DNA from: Bartonella harrusi
GTDB lineage: Bacteria; Pseudomonadota; Alphaproteobacteria; Rhizobiales; Rhizobiaceae
Direction of reading: 5' to 3'
NCBI RefSeq assembly: GCF_024297065.1
Contig: NZ_CP101114.1
Span: forward strand, 2,136,501 to 2,200,500
Length of the DNA: 64,000 nt
The notes beneath the pieces are model-generated. The model saw only the letters and a list, made by a program, of their open reading frames with translations. It was not told the origin of the DNA and did not search any database. Below are positions 50,206 through 60,122 of this stretch, piece by piece. Each line of letters begins with the position of its first letter. The stretch's first letter is position 1. The position numbers and the translations under genes were made by a program.

Positions 50206-51291
50206 ATGAGCGACATTGAGCGTTTGGAACAAGAAATTTGTTTGGCTTTAGAAGCAGCAAGCGATGAACAGGCACTTGAAGCCGTGCGCATTGCGGCATT
50301 AGGCAAAAAAGGCAGTATCTCTGAAAGATTAAAAGCATTAGGAAAGATGGACGCTAGCGAGCGCCATAAAGTTGGACCCTTGCTTAATGGATTAAAAAAT
50401 CGTGTTTTAGAATTGTGGTCACAAAAGCGTGATCTTCTCAAACGTCAAGTAATGGATGCACGTCTTGCTAGTGAAACGGTCGATGTCACTTTGCCCGTGC
50501 GTTCTTCACCTATAGAACGGGGGCGCATTCATCCTATTTCACATGTCATTGAAGAAATTATAGCTATTTATACGCAGATGGGTTTTTCTCTTGCGGAGGG
50601 GCCAGATATTGAAACGGATTATTATAATTTTACGGCATTGAATTTTCCTGAAGGACATCCAGCGCGCGAAATGCATGATACGTTCTTTTTTGATGTTGAT
50701 AAAACAGGAGAACGGAAATTATTACGCACCCATACATCACCTGTACAAATTCGTACAATGGAAAAGCAAAAAGCACCGATACGTATCATTATTCCTGGAA
50801 AGACTTACCGTATGGATTCGGATGCAACGCATTCACCAATGTTTCATCAGGTAGAAGGTCTTGTCATTGATAAAACCTCCACTATTGCGCATATGATGTG
50901 GCTTCATGAGACTTTTTGTAAAGCATTTTTTGAAGTTCCCTCTGTAAAGATGCGTTTTCGTCCTTCTTTTTTTCCTTTTACTGAGCCATCGATGGAGGTG
51001 GATATTCAATGTGATCGTTCTGGTTCAGAAGTCCGTTTCGGAGAGGGAGAAGATTGGTTAGAAATCTTAGGATGTGGAATGGTACATCCTCACGTATTGA
51101 AAAATGTTGGCCTAGATCCCGATGAGTATCAAGGTTTTGCGTGGGGGATGGGCATTGATCGCATTGCCATGTTGAAGTACGGTATGCCCGATCTACGGGC
51201 TTTTTTCGATGCCGATCTCCGTTGGTTAGAGCATTATGGCTTTCGCTGCTTTGATATGCCGGCTTTTTTCCCTAGTTTAAGGAATGCGTGA
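50206..51291 (+). CDS. pheS: phenylalanyl-tRNA synthetase alpha subunit
   Basis: A 361-residue class II synthetase catalytic subunit. An N-terminal coiled coil precedes the catalytic core with motif 2 ([21 protein letters not shown]) and motif 3 ([17 protein letters not shown]). Works as an alpha2-beta2 tetramer with PheT, encoded 31 bases downstream. Confidence 0.96.
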   Translation: MSDIERLEQEICLALEAASDEQALEAVRIAALGKKGSISERLKALGKMDASERHKVGPLLNGLKNRVLELWSQKRDLLKRQVMDARLASETVDVTLPVRSSPIERGRIHPISHVIEEIIAIYTQMGFSLAEGPDIETDYYNFTALNFPEGHPAREMHDTFFFDVDKTGERKLLRTHTSPVQIRTMEKQKAPIRIIIPGKTYRMDSDATHSPMFHQVEGLVIDKTSTIAHMMWLHETFCKAFFEVPSVKMRFRPSFFPFTEPSMEVDIQCDRSGSEVRFGEGEDWLEILGCGMVHPHVLKNVGLDPDEYQGFAWGMGIDRIAMLKYGMPDLRAFFDADLRWLEHYGFRCFDMPAFFPSLRNA

Positions 51292-51322
51292 TCTTATCAG
51301 AGCTTTGATGTGAGGTTTTAAA

Positions 51323-53737
51323 ATGAAATTTACATTGTCTTGGTTGAAAGATCACTTAGAGACAAATGCATCTTTAGATGAGATTTGTGATAAACTAACG
51401 GCTATAGGTCTTGAGGTTGATCATGTGGATGACCGTTCTTCTTTGAAAGGTTTTGTCATTGCAAAAGTTTTAACGGTAATAAAACATCCTGATGCAGATA
51501 AACTTCAGATTTTGTCTGTCGATGCGGGATCTGGTACGCCTATACAAGTTGTTTGCGGTGCACCCAATGCACGTGCTGGACTTGTTGGTGTTCTTGCATT
51601 TCCAGGCACTTATGTCCCTGGGCTTGATGTGATATTATCTGTAGGAAAAATCCGCGGGATTGAAAGTTTTGGGATGATGTGTTCACAAGCAGAGCTCGAA
51701 TTATCAAGTGAACATGATGGCATTATCGAACTTCCAGAAGATGCACCTATTGGAACGTCCTTTGCTGCTTATGCTGGTTTAGATGACCCGATCATTGATA
51801 TTGGTTTGACACCTAATCGTTCTGACTGCACAGGTGTTTATGGTATTGCGCGTGATCTTGCGGCGGCTGGAATTGGGCAGTTAAAAGAGTTATCTCTACC
51901 ACAATTCGACACTTTTTTTGCAACACCACTTGATGCTTCTTTAGATTTTCCAGAAAATTCATCATTATGTTTAGGTTTTGCTTGGCGTGAAGTTCGCAAT
52001 GTTCAAAATGGTGCATCGCCGCAATGGATGCAACAGCGTTTGAATGCAATTGGTTTGAGACCAATTAATGCGCTGGTGGATATGACCAATTACATCAGTT
52101 TTGATTTTGGGCGTCCACTGCATGTTTTTGATGCTGATAAGATTAAAGGCAATTTCCATGTACGTTGTGCACGTGAAGGGGAACAGCTTCAGGCGCTTAA
52201 CGGAAAAGTCTATAATTTGAGTATTAAAGATTGTGTTATTGCCGATGATGAGGGTGTTGTTTCAATTGCTGGTATTATGGGTGGTGAAAGAACGAGCTGT
52301 GATGAAACGACGCGTCGCGTTATTATTGAATCAGCGCTTTGGGATGCACAAAGCATTGCGCAAACAGGTCGCGCATTAGGACTTATCAGTGATGCACGTT
52401 ATCGGTTTGAACGGGGCGTTGACCCAATGTTTATGGAAAAAGGGCTTGAGGTTGCAACAGAATTGGTCTTGCGACTTTGTGGTGGTGAAGGCTCAAAGAC
52501 GAGAATTGTTGGTTATCAGCAGCCGGAAGTTAATCAGATCGCTTTTCCCTTTTCTGAAGTTAAACGTTTGACAAATTTACAAATAGAGCGTGAGAAAGTT
52601 CTTGCTATTTTAACAAAGCTTGGATTTTCTATTGAAGGAAAGGGAGATGTGGTAACGGTTGAAGTCCCAACATGGCGCCCTGATATTGTTGGTAAAGCGG
52701 ATTTAGTAGAAGAAGTGATGAGAATTTATGGGTTGGATAAAATTAAGCCCATTCCGTTAGAAAATTTTACAGAGGAAAAAGATCAAGGTTTAACATATTC
52801 GCAGCTTCGTTCACGTGTTACGCGTTTGGTTTTAGCGCAGCGTGGTATGAAGGAGGCTGTGACGTGGTCCTTTGTTTCTGAAAAACAAGCACTCGCTTTT
52901 GGAGGGGGGCAAGCAGAGCTTAAATTAGTCAATCCTATTTCTTCTGATATGTCTGTCATGCGTCCTTCTCTTTTACCTGGTTTGTTAGTAGCGGCACAAC
53001 GAAATGCTGATCGTGGTTTCCCAGATTTTGCTTTGTTTGAAGTTTCGAGCATTTACGAAGGCGATACACCTGATAAACAACGGCGTGTTGCTAGTGGAAT
53101 TCGCCGTGGAACAGAACGATTTGAAGGCGCAGGGCGCTTTTGGAATGGGAATGCAAAAGCCGTTGATGTTTTTGATGCGAAAGCAGATGCATTAGCCATT
53201 TTGGAAGCATGTGGTATGGATATTGATAAGGTGCAGATTGAGGTTGGAGCACCCGATTGGTATCATCCTGGTCTTTCAGGGGTCATGAAGCTTGGATCAA
53301 AGATTATTCTTGGTTTTTTTGGCACGTTTCATCCTGCTACATTAGAAAAGTTAGATGTGAGTGGCCCTTTATGTGGATTTGAAGTTTTTCTAGATCGGAT
53401 TCCGGAATCAAAGAAAAAGGCTACAAAAAACCGTTCTCCTTTAAAACTATCGCCTTTTCAAATGGTACGGCGTGATTTTGCCTTTGTCGTTGATAAAACG
53501 GTTGCTGCCTCTCTTATTATTCGGATTGTGAGTGGAACGGATAAAAAGCTTATACATTCAGTACAGGTTTTTGATGTTTTTGAAGACTTAAGTCTTGGTG
53601 AAGATAAAAAATCCGTTGCAATAGAAATCGCTCTTCAACCTATTGAACGAACGCTCACGGATGAAGATTTAGAAGAGCTTACTTTAAAAATAGTAGAAAA
53701 TGTTACCACAGCAACGGGTGCACGTTTACGTTGTTGA
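51323..53737 (+). CDS. pheT: phenylalanyl-tRNA synthetase beta subunit
   Basis: An 804-residue subunit of full family length. Residues about 40-150 form the tRNA-binding OB fold ([16 protein letters not shown]-like [13 protein letters not shown]). The B3/B4 editing domain follows, with B5 near 400-470, the synthetase-like core ([10 protein letters not shown] region) and a C-terminal anticodon-binding domain ending ARLRC. Includes the editing domain that hydrolyses Tyr-tRNA(Phe). Followed by a good terminator. Confidence 0.96.
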   Translation: MKFTLSWLKDHLETNASLDEICDKLTAIGLEVDHVDDRSSLKGFVIAKVLTVIKHPDADKLQILSVDAGSGTPIQVVCGAPNARAGLVGVLAFPGTYVPGLDVILSVGKIRGIESFGMMCSQAELELSSEHDGIIELPEDAPIGTSFAAYAGLDDPIIDIGLTPNRSDCTGVYGIARDLAAAGIGQLKELSLPQFDTFFATPLDASLDFPENSSLCLGFAWREVRNVQNGASPQWMQQRLNAIGLRPINALVDMTNYISFDFGRPLHVFDADKIKGNFHVRCAREGEQLQALNGKVYNLSIKDCVIADDEGVVSIAGIMGGERTSCDETTRRVIIESALWDAQSIAQTGRALGLISDARYRFERGVDPMFMEKGLEVATELVLRLCGGEGSKTRIVGYQQPEVNQIAFPFSEVKRLTNLQIEREKVLAILTKLGFSIEGKGDVVTVEVPTWRPDIVGKADLVEEVMRIYGLDKIKPIPLENFTEEKDQGLTYSQLRSRVTRLVLAQRGMKEAVTWSFVSEKQALAFGGGQAELKLVNPISSDMSVMRPSLLPGLLVAAQRNADRGFPDFALFEVSSIYEGDTPDKQRRVASGIRRGTERFEGAGRFWNGNAKAVDVFDAKADALAILEACGMDIDKVQIEVGAPDWYHPGLSGVMKLGSKIILGFFGTFHPATLEKLDVSGPLCGFEVFLDRIPESKKKATKNRSPLKLSPFQMVRRDFAFVVDKTVAASLIIRIVSGTDKKLIHSVQVFDVFEDLSLGEDKKSVAIEIALQPIERTLTDEDLEELTLKIVENVTTATGARLRC

Positions 53738-53766
53738 ATCCATTTTATCAGATTATTTTATAAAGC

Positions 53767-53797
53767 GGGAGTATTTTTGAGTGCTCCCTTATTTTTT
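53767..53797 (+). terminator. intrinsic terminator after pheT
   Basis: GGGAGTA (53767-53773) and TGCTCCC (53782-53788), a seven-pair stem with one wobble, followed by TTATTTTTT. Ends the pheST unit 30 bases after the stop. Confidence 0.7.
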
Positions 53798-53950
53798 GAC
53801 ATCCAGATCGCTAGAGCTTTTAAAAGACAAGTTTTCCATATTAAAAGTTAAATGATCAGTCTTTTTCAAGACAGAAAGCATGTTTTTAAACATCCTAAAA
53901 AGTTATTTTTAGCAGAATCCTTCATTGCAAATATGAAAAATAACTGTTAC

Positions 53951-53978
53951 TGCTAAATAATAATGCAAATCATTAGCA
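53951..53978 (+). promoter_or_regulatory. dyad operator candidate upstream of the Mn/Fe importer
   Basis: Outer arms TGCTAA (53951-53956) and TTAGCA (53973-53978), and inner arms TAATG (53961-53965) and CATTA (53971-53975) around CAAAT. It lies 34 bases before sitA. AT-rich palindromes with CAAAT or AATCATTA cores are typical of Fur/Mur-type metal repressors. Which regulator binds is inference. Confidence 0.5.
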
Positions 53979-54011
53979 ATAAGTGAAGATAGTAAACGAG
54001 AGAGAGGATCA

Positions 54012-54920
54012 ATGAACGTGAAGGTGTTTTTTACCATAATTTGGGGAAGTGTTCTTTTTTTCACACCTCATTTAGCTTTGTGTGCTGGTAAGTTTAAAGC
54101 TGTTACGACATTTACAATTATTGCTGATATGGCGCGAAATGTAGCAGGTGATGCCGCTGACGTTGAATCAATCACCAAACCAGGTGCTGAAATTCACGAA
54201 TATCAACCGACACCTCGCGATCTTATGCGTGCACAAGGAGCAAATCTTATATTGTGGAATGGGTTAGAGTTGGAACTTTGGTTTGAGAAATTTTTTCAAA
54301 ATATTAAAGATGTTCCAAGTGTTGTTGTTTCTGAAGGTGTTGTGCCGATTAAGATTGGTGAGGGACCTTTCAGTGGTAAGCCTAATCCTCATGCATGGAT
54401 GTCGCCAACCGCAGCTTTGATTTATGTTGATAATATTCGTGATGCTTTTGTAAAGTACGATCCTGAGCATGCTGCTATTTATAAAGAAAATGCTGAAATT
54501 TATAAGCAAAAGATACGCGCAACAATTGATCCAATTAAGGCTGAATTAGAAGCAGTACCACAAGACAAGCGTTGGCTTGTCACGAGTGAAGGAGCATTTA
54601 GTTATTTAGCGCGTGATTTTGATCTAAAAGAACTTTATTTATGGCCCATTAATGCTGATCAGCAAGGGACCCCGCAGCAAGTGAAGCATGTTATTGATAT
54701 GGTTCGCAAATATAAGATTCACGCAGTTTTTTCTGAAAGCACTATTTCCCCTGCGCCGGCTAAACAGGTTGCGAGAGAAACAGGGGCTAAATATGGTGGT
54801 GTTCTTTATGTGGATTCTTTGAGTGAAAAAAACGGTGAAGTTCCGACCTATATTGATTTATTACGTGTCACAAGCGGGCGTATTAGCAAAGCCTTATTAG
54901 AGGGAGTACAAAGCCAATGA
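54012..54920 (+). CDS. sitA: Mn/Fe ABC transporter, periplasmic binding protein
   Basis: A 302-residue cluster A-I (ZnuA/TroA-type) binding protein with a signal peptide ([20 protein letters not shown] then LALCAG). Metal-ligand candidates are His62 ([11 protein letters not shown]), His127 (NPHAWMSP), a Glu near 193 and a C-terminal Asp near 280. It lacks the His-rich loop of zinc-specific ZnuA, which favours Mn/Fe (SitA/YfeA) over zinc. First gene of four; its stop overlaps the start of the next by four bases (ATGA). Confidence 0.9.
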   Translation: MNVKVFFTIIWGSVLFFTPHLALCAGKFKAVTTFTIIADMARNVAGDAADVESITKPGAEIHEYQPTPRDLMRAQGANLILWNGLELELWFEKFFQNIKDVPSVVVSEGVVPIKIGEGPFSGKPNPHAWMSPTAALIYVDNIRDAFVKYDPEHAAIYKENAEIYKQKIRATIDPIKAELEAVPQDKRWLVTSEGAFSYLARDFDLKELYLWPINADQQGTPQQVKHVIDMVRKYKIHAVFSESTISPAPAKQVARETGAKYGGVLYVDSLSEKNGEVPTYIDLLRVTSGRISKALLEGVQSQ

Positions 54921-55747
54921 CAAAATCTGGAATATTTGCTCAAGGTGTGACAGTAACCTATCGTAATGGGCATACAGCTTTGCGTGAAGTAAATTTTGAG
55001 AGTCCAACGGGTTCCATTACGGCGTTGGTTGGTGTTAATGGATCAGGTAAATCAACGTTGTTTAAAGCTATTATGGGGTTCGTGCGACCATCAAAAGGAA
55101 AAATTCGCATGTTTGGTTTGCCCGTTGATATGGCTTTAAAGCAAAATCTTATTGCTTATGTTCCTCAGAGTGAGGATGTTGATTGGAATTTTCCTGTTCT
55201 CGTTGAAGATGTTGTTTTGATGGGACGATATGGCCACATGAATTTTTTTCGTTATGTCCGTGCACGGGATTATGAAGCTGTTCGTGTTGCATTAGAACGT
55301 GTCGATATGTTGGCATTTGCCAAACGTCAAATTGGCGAACTTTCTGGTGGGCAGAAGAAGCGTGTTTTTCTGGCGCGTGCTCTTGCCCAGCAGGCAAAAG
55401 CCATTTTATTAGATGAGCCATTTACAGGGGTTGATGTCACAACGGAGGATAAAATTATTGCTTTGTTACAAGATCTCCGGAAAGAAGGCGCTGTGATTTT
55501 GGTTTCTACCCATAATTTGGGTTCTGTTCGTGAGTTTTGTGATCATACGGTTTTAATAAAGGGAACGGTTTTGGCTTCAGGGTTAACGGAAACTGTCTTT
55601 ACAAAAGAGAATCTTGAGAAAACGTTTGGTGGATCTTTGCACCATCATATTTTTGATCTTCAAAGCACAAAAAAAAAGGATGTTTTGACAGGGGGGAAAC
55701 AGCCTCTCATTCTTGAAAATACGCAAAATATGGAGCATGTTGCATGA
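54917..55747 (+). CDS. sitB: Mn/Fe ABC transporter, ATPase
   Basis: A 276-residue ATPase with Walker A GVNGSGKS (39-46), Q-loop [13 protein letters not shown], signature LSGGQKKR, Walker [12 protein letters not shown] and switch His in VSTHNLGSV. The VDWNFPV segment after the Q-loop is characteristic of the Mn/Zn family. The stop overlaps the start of sitC by four bases, as with sitA. Confidence 0.93.
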   Translation: MTKSGIFAQGVTVTYRNGHTALREVNFESPTGSITALVGVNGSGKSTLFKAIMGFVRPSKGKIRMFGLPVDMALKQNLIAYVPQSEDVDWNFPVLVEDVVLMGRYGHMNFFRYVRARDYEAVRVALERVDMLAFAKRQIGELSGGQKKRVFLARALAQQAKAILLDEPFTGVDVTTEDKIIALLQDLRKEGAVILVSTHNLGSVREFCDHTVLIKGTVLASGLTETVFTKENLEKTFGGSLHHHIFDLQSTKKKDVLTGGKQPLILENTQNMEHVA

Positions 55748-56610
55748 TTTCTTTGTTGCTTGAACCCTTAAGCTATCAATATATGGTTAATGCGATGTGG
55801 GTTTCGGGATTAGTGGGATGTGTTTGCGCCTTTCTTTCTGCTTTCTTGATGTTGAAAGGGTGGTCCTTGATTGGTGATGCCCTTTCTCATTCGATTGTTC
55901 CTGGTGTCGCGGGGGCTTATCTTTTAGGGTTACCTTTTTCACTTGGAGCTTTTTTTTCTGGTGGTCTTGCCGCCGCAGCAATGCTCTTTTTTAACCACCG
56001 AACGAAGCTAAAAGAAGATACCATTATTGGTCTTATTTTTTCTTCCTTTTTTGCTTTTGGATTGTTTCTCAAATCATTAAAGCCCATGGCTGTTAATATT
56101 GATACGATTGTTTTAGGAAATATTTTAGCAGTGAGTTCATCAGATATTATACAATTGGCTTTTATCGGTTTTCTTTCTTTGTTTATATTGCTTTTGAAAT
56201 GGAAAGATCTTCTCGTTTCGTTATTCGATGAAACACACGCGCGTGCCATTGGGTTAAATGTAAAGTTTCTAAAAGTTCTTTTTTTCACACTTCTTGCCGC
56301 TTGTACCGTTGCTGCCATGCAAACAGTTGGAGCATTTTTAGTCATCTGTCTTGTTGTGACACCTGGAGCAACTGCTTATCTTTTAAGTGATCGTTTTGTA
56401 AACGTTTTGATTATTGCCGTTATGATTGGGACCTTCACAAGCATATTGGGTGTTTATGTGAGCTATTTTTTGAATGCGCAAACGGGTGGTGTTGTTGTAT
56501 TGTTCCAAGCTTTTCTGTTTATGGTGGCTTTTATTTTTGCTCCAAAACACGGGTTTATTGCCGCACGTTTGCGTATAAAGGCGGCAAAAAAGGGTGTGAT
56601 ATTATCATGA
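55744..56610 (+). CDS. sitC: Mn/Fe ABC transporter, permease 1
   Basis: A 288-residue permease of the ABC-3 family with about eight hydrophobic segments and conserved stretches [20 protein letters not shown] (about 39-58) and [14 protein letters not shown] (about 206-219). The second permease follows with a four-base overlap, so the membrane part is probably a heterodimer (SitC-SitD), as in YfeABCD. Confidence 0.92.
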   Translation: MISLLLEPLSYQYMVNAMWVSGLVGCVCAFLSAFLMLKGWSLIGDALSHSIVPGVAGAYLLGLPFSLGAFFSGGLAAAAMLFFNHRTKLKEDTIIGLIFSSFFAFGLFLKSLKPMAVNIDTIVLGNILAVSSSDIIQLAFIGFLSLFILLLKWKDLLVSLFDETHARAIGLNVKFLKVLFFTLLAACTVAAMQTVGAFLVICLVVTPGATAYLLSDRFVNVLIIAVMIGTFTSILGVYVSYFLNAQTGGVVVLFQAFLFMVAFIFAPKHGFIAARLRIKAAKKGVILS

Positions 56611-57512
56611 TTGATCAATTACTCCTTCCTTTTCAGTTTTCTTTTATACTTAAGGGTATGCTTATTGTCGTGATCCTTTCTATCCCAATGGCGATGCTCT
56701 CTTGTTTTCTTATTTTGAAAGGCTGGGCACTTTTGGGTGATGCAATTTCCCATGCAGTTTTTCCTGGTGTTGTGGTTGGTTATATGGCAACACCGTGTGT
56801 GATGTCATTTTTGACTTTTTTGCCATTTGCTTGGTTTCAGCATGTGCGTCCAGAAAATGTTACAATGACTTTGATTACTTGCGGTGCTTTTGTCGCCGGT
56901 ATGATTTGTTCTGTTCTGACCGGTTTTCTGGGAAGCAATAGCCGTATCAAACAGGATACGGTGATGGGTGTTGTTTTTTCATCCATGTTTGGTTTTGGGC
57001 TTGTTTTGGCAACGGCTATTTATAGTAGCTTAGATTTGAATCATATTCTATTTGGGAATCTGTTGGGTGTTAATTGGCTTGATATTACCCAGACGGCAAT
57101 AATTTCTACTATTGTCACCTGTATTTTAGGAGCAAAGTGGCGTGACTTTATGCTATATATTTTTGATTCAGTTCAAGGTCGTGCAATGGGATTGCGAATA
57201 TCGCTACTTCACTACGCTCTTTTAACAATGATTTCTCTCACTATTGTTGCAGCTTTGAAAGCTGTTGGAATTGTTCTGGTGATTTCATTATTGATAGCAC
57301 CAGGAGCAATAGCTTATCTTATCACAAAGCGGTTTTCTTTTATGTTGGTGATTTCTATACTTGTTGCAGCTTTTTCTGGTTTTTTAGGAATTTATTTAAG
57401 CTTATTTATCGGCTCTGATTCTGCTTCTACCATTGTGTTAATTTTAACACTCATCTTTATTACCATTTTTATATCACTTTTCTTTCGTCGAGCTACAATT
57501 CAGGAGATCTAA
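56607..57512 (+). CDS. sitD: Mn/Fe ABC transporter, permease 2
   Basis: A 301-residue ABC-3 family permease paralogous to the preceding protein, with GWALLGDAISHAVFPGVVVGY (about 36-56, abbreviated GDAISHAV) and LLIAPGAIAYLITKR. About eight hydrophobic segments. Last gene of the tightly coupled sitABCD unit. Followed by an imperfect long hairpin and, further on, a strong terminator. Confidence 0.92.
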   Translation: MIDQLLLPFQFSFILKGMLIVVILSIPMAMLSCFLILKGWALLGDAISHAVFPGVVVGYMATPCVMSFLTFLPFAWFQHVRPENVTMTLITCGAFVAGMICSVLTGFLGSNSRIKQDTVMGVVFSSMFGFGLVLATAIYSSLDLNHILFGNLLGVNWLDITQTAIISTIVTCILGAKWRDFMLYIFDSVQGRAMGLRISLLHYALLTMISLTIVAALKAVGIVLVISLLIAPGAIAYLITKRFSFMLVISILVAAFSGFLGIYLSLFIGSDSASTIVLILTLIFITIFISLFFRRATIQEI

Positions 57513-57903
57513 ATACAACAAAATATGCGCATAGCAGACATGCATTTTTGTATGTTGTTTGTTATGCGTGTTTTAACTAAAAAACGCAGTGCTAGGACGT
57601 TTTCCTCCTAATGTCTAGCAGATGAGTGCAGTATATTCTCCCCCTAAACGCTGCATTTGTAATTAAAAGGCTGCATTGATTTATTCTGCAGCCTTTTTGT
57701 TTTTATCTTTTCTAAAAACTCTTTCTGATTTCTTGAAAATTTTGAAATGATCATCATATTGCATAAGCTATTTTATGCTTTAGAGGAGGTTATCATAGAA
57801 AATATACTTACCAATAAAGATGTATAGGCGTTATGCATGAAAGTATTGAGAAGCTAGAAAAGTATACATTATGATTTTTCATAAAGGAAAATAGTACTAA
57901 AAG
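57513..57903. other. intergenic region after sitD
   Basis: About 390 bases. An imperfect hairpin at about 57523-57575 (ATGCGCATAGCAGACATGCA against TGTATGTTGTTTGTTATGCG) may end the sit transcript. A clear intrinsic terminator is at 57664-57698. No ORF is supported. Confidence 0.5.
57664..57698 (+). terminator. intrinsic terminator downstream of sitD
   Basis: AAAAGGCTGCA (57664-57674) and TGCAGCCTTTT (57687-57697) form a perfect 11-pair stem with an A-rich 5' flank and a T-rich 3' flank, loop of 12 bases. Located about 150 bases after sitD. Confidence 0.75.
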
Positions 57904-58290
57904 ATGAAGAAAAATTTTAAAATATCTCACCCTTTGCGTATTTTCACTTCTATAATAGGCTGGGTTATGATGATACTCGGTGTTATCGGTATTATATTAC
58001 CTGTTATGCCAACCGTACCTTTTTTATTAGTTGCTTCATGGTGTTTTGCTCGCTCATCACCACGTTTTCATTATTGGTTGCACAATCACCGCATCTTTGG
58101 TCCTCCTCTTAAGCAGTGGGAAGAGAAAGGGGCCATTTCCAAATTTGTTAAAATTTTTGCGGTGGTGAGTATGGCAGGTGGTTTTTTATCTTTTTTAGTG
58201 ATGATGCGTCCTGCTTTGTGGTTTGCTTTATTCGTTGCGACTATTTTGCTGTTTATTGCCGTTTATATTGTGACACGTCCATCTTCATAA
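57904..58290 (+). CDS. YbaN-type (DUF454) inner-membrane protein
   Basis: A 128-residue small membrane protein with hydrophobic segments at about 13-45 and 80-125. The family motif is GIILPVMPTVPFLLVASWCFARSSPRFHYWL (pieces: PTVPFLL, CFARSSPRF), then FGPPLKQWEEKGAI. DUF454/YbaN function is unknown. Starts at ATG with MKKNFKISHP, and appears monocistronic. Confidence 0.85.
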   Translation: MKKNFKISHPLRIFTSIIGWVMMILGVIGIILPVMPTVPFLLVASWCFARSSPRFHYWLHNHRIFGPPLKQWEEKGAISKFVKIFAVVSMAGGFLSFLVMMRPALWFALFVATILLFIAVYIVTRPSS

Positions 58291-58701
58291 TGATAAAAAC
58301 AGGACCTTAGGAACCAAACGTTTCTTTCTCCTTAGTTGATTTGTGAGAACCAGAGGTAAAGATTTTTTCTCAAAGTTTAAGGATTATGTCTCGCTATAAA
58401 GAATATACAAAACAATGCGCTTTTTAAAAATGATTTATTCGGTAGAATGATATGTTTGTGCAAACAATTTTATGAATAGAGAAGATAATATACCAATAGC
58501 TTAAGCAAAAGTTTAAAACCACCTTAATAAGGAACGATAGATGACATTTAAATAGAGGGCACTGTTTTGTTAGTGCTGAGAGGATTGGCATATTCTTACT
58601 AATATCCATTAATAATGGATTTTATATCTGCTTGTTTTTCATATATTTAGAAAGGCTGGAAATTACATTACAGCTTTATAAATTCATGAATGAATTTATA
58701 G
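58291..58701. other. convergent intergenic region YbaN gene / pncB
   Basis: About 410 AT-rich bases between convergent genes. A possible short stem is AATATCCATTAATAATGGAT (about 58598-58617). No ORF is supported. Confidence 0.35.
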
Positions 58702-60006
58702 TTAATTTTTTAGCGGCCTAGCAACACGTTTTTCATTACCAAACAGATTGAGGTAGCGTTGTATTTCTTGTGGATCACCGATCGTTTTTTCAGGATTATC
58801 TGAGAGTTTTATGGTTGGTCTGCCATTGGCGTGAGTAACTTTACAAACAAGGGAAAGAGCATCAAGGGTTGCAATTTTTTGAGGCGCACAGCCTATAAAG
58901 TCATTCGTAAGGTCTGTTCCCCATCCAAAGTTCATACGCACTCTACCATGGAAGTGGCGGTAGGTTGTTTCAATTGTATTGATATCAAGAGCATCAGAAA
59001 AAATTAATAATTTTTCTTTTGGGTTTTTTCCTTGCTCTTTCCACCATTGTATAATGCGTTCTCCCCCCTCAATAGGTGGAGCACTGTCAGGTCGAAAACC
59101 TGTCCAATCTGCGACCCAGTCTGGAGCGTTGCGTAAAAACGCTTCTGTACCAAAGGTATCAGGTAAAACAATGAGAAGATTTCCACCATAATAACGGTTC
59201 CAATCTTGCAGAACCTTATAGGGTGCTTTACACAATTCGCTGTCATTATTGGTAATGGCAGCAATGACCATGGGCAATTCATGTGCATTGGTACCAAGCG
59301 CTTCTAAATCTGTATCCATGGCAAGAAGAACATTGGAAGTTCCAGCAAAAGAATCGCCAATCCCTTCTTTTAATGCTTCAACACACCATCGTTGCCATAA
59401 GAAAGAATGACGACGTCTTGTGCCAAAGTCGGATATTTTAATATCAGGCAATTTTTTGAGACGTTCAACTTTACTCCACATTTTTGCTTTAGCACGTGCA
59501 TAAAGCACATCAAGAGCAAAACGATCTAAGTTTTTCATAGCAGCACGTGAACGCAATTCGCTAATGATAGCAAGGGCGGGAATTTCCCACATGGAACTAT
59601 TGGGCCAAGGGCCATGAAAATGGAGAATATATTGGCCATCTTTACGGGTTAGTTCATATTCTGGAAGTTGAAAGTTTTCAAGCCAATGAAGAAAATCTGG
59701 CTCAAAAATTTGTTTTCGTCCATAAAAGGTATTACCAGCAAGCCAGATCATTTCTTTTTTTGTAAAACGCAAACTAACGGCGTGATCAAGTTGGGCACGC
59801 AATTCACCCTCATCAATATCATCGACAAGGCGGATTGTTTTAGTACGGTTTATGAGAGAGAAAGTAACATTGACATTAGGATAAAGGCCCCAAATCATCT
59901 GCACCATAAGAAGTTTATAAAAATCCGTATCCAGAAGTGAGCGAATAATGGGATCAAGTTTCCAAGTGTGATCATAAACGCGTCTAGCAATATCTGGGTG
60001 ATTCAT
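58702..60006 (-). CDS. pncB: nicotinate phosphoribosyltransferase
   Basis: Makes nicotinate mononucleotide from nicotinate and PRPP in the NAD salvage pathway. The 434-residue product contains [16 protein letters not shown] (substrate-binding entrance), the catalytic-histidine region [14 protein letters not shown], and [12 protein letters not shown] with a PRPP-binding loop. The frame is open to 60063, but the added 19 residues are not family-like; the ATG at 60006 ([13 protein letters not shown]) matches known starts. About 115 bases separate it from the ndvB stop. Confidence 0.94.
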   Translation of the reverse strand: MNHPDIARRVYDHTWKLDPIIRSLLDTDFYKLLMVQMIWGLYPNVNVTFSLINRTKTIRLVDDIDEGELRAQLDHAVSLRFTKKEMIWLAGNTFYGRKQIFEPDFLHWLENFQLPEYELTRKDGQYILHFHGPWPNSSMWEIPALAIISELRSRAAMKNLDRFALDVLYARAKAKMWSKVERLKKLPDIKISDFGTRRRHSFLWQRWCVEALKEGIGDSFAGTSNVLLAMDTDLEALGTNAHELPMVIAAITNNDSELCKAPYKVLQDWNRYYGGNLLIVLPDTFGTEAFLRNAPDWVADWTGFRPDSAPPIEGGERIIQWWKEQGKNPKEKLLIFSDALDINTIETTYRHFHGRVRMNFGWGTDLTNDFIGCAPQKIATLDALSLVCKVTHANGRPTIKLSDNPEKTIGDPQEIQRYLNLFGNEKRVARPLKN

Positions 60007-60122
60007 AACCCTACTTCTTTCAGTTTCATAAAATCTAAAATTACTGTGTACCAACACGATCAATATAGGGGCTCCAAAAACTATAGCAATTGTAAGTTTT
60101 TGGGCAAGAAGAAAAAAGCTTT

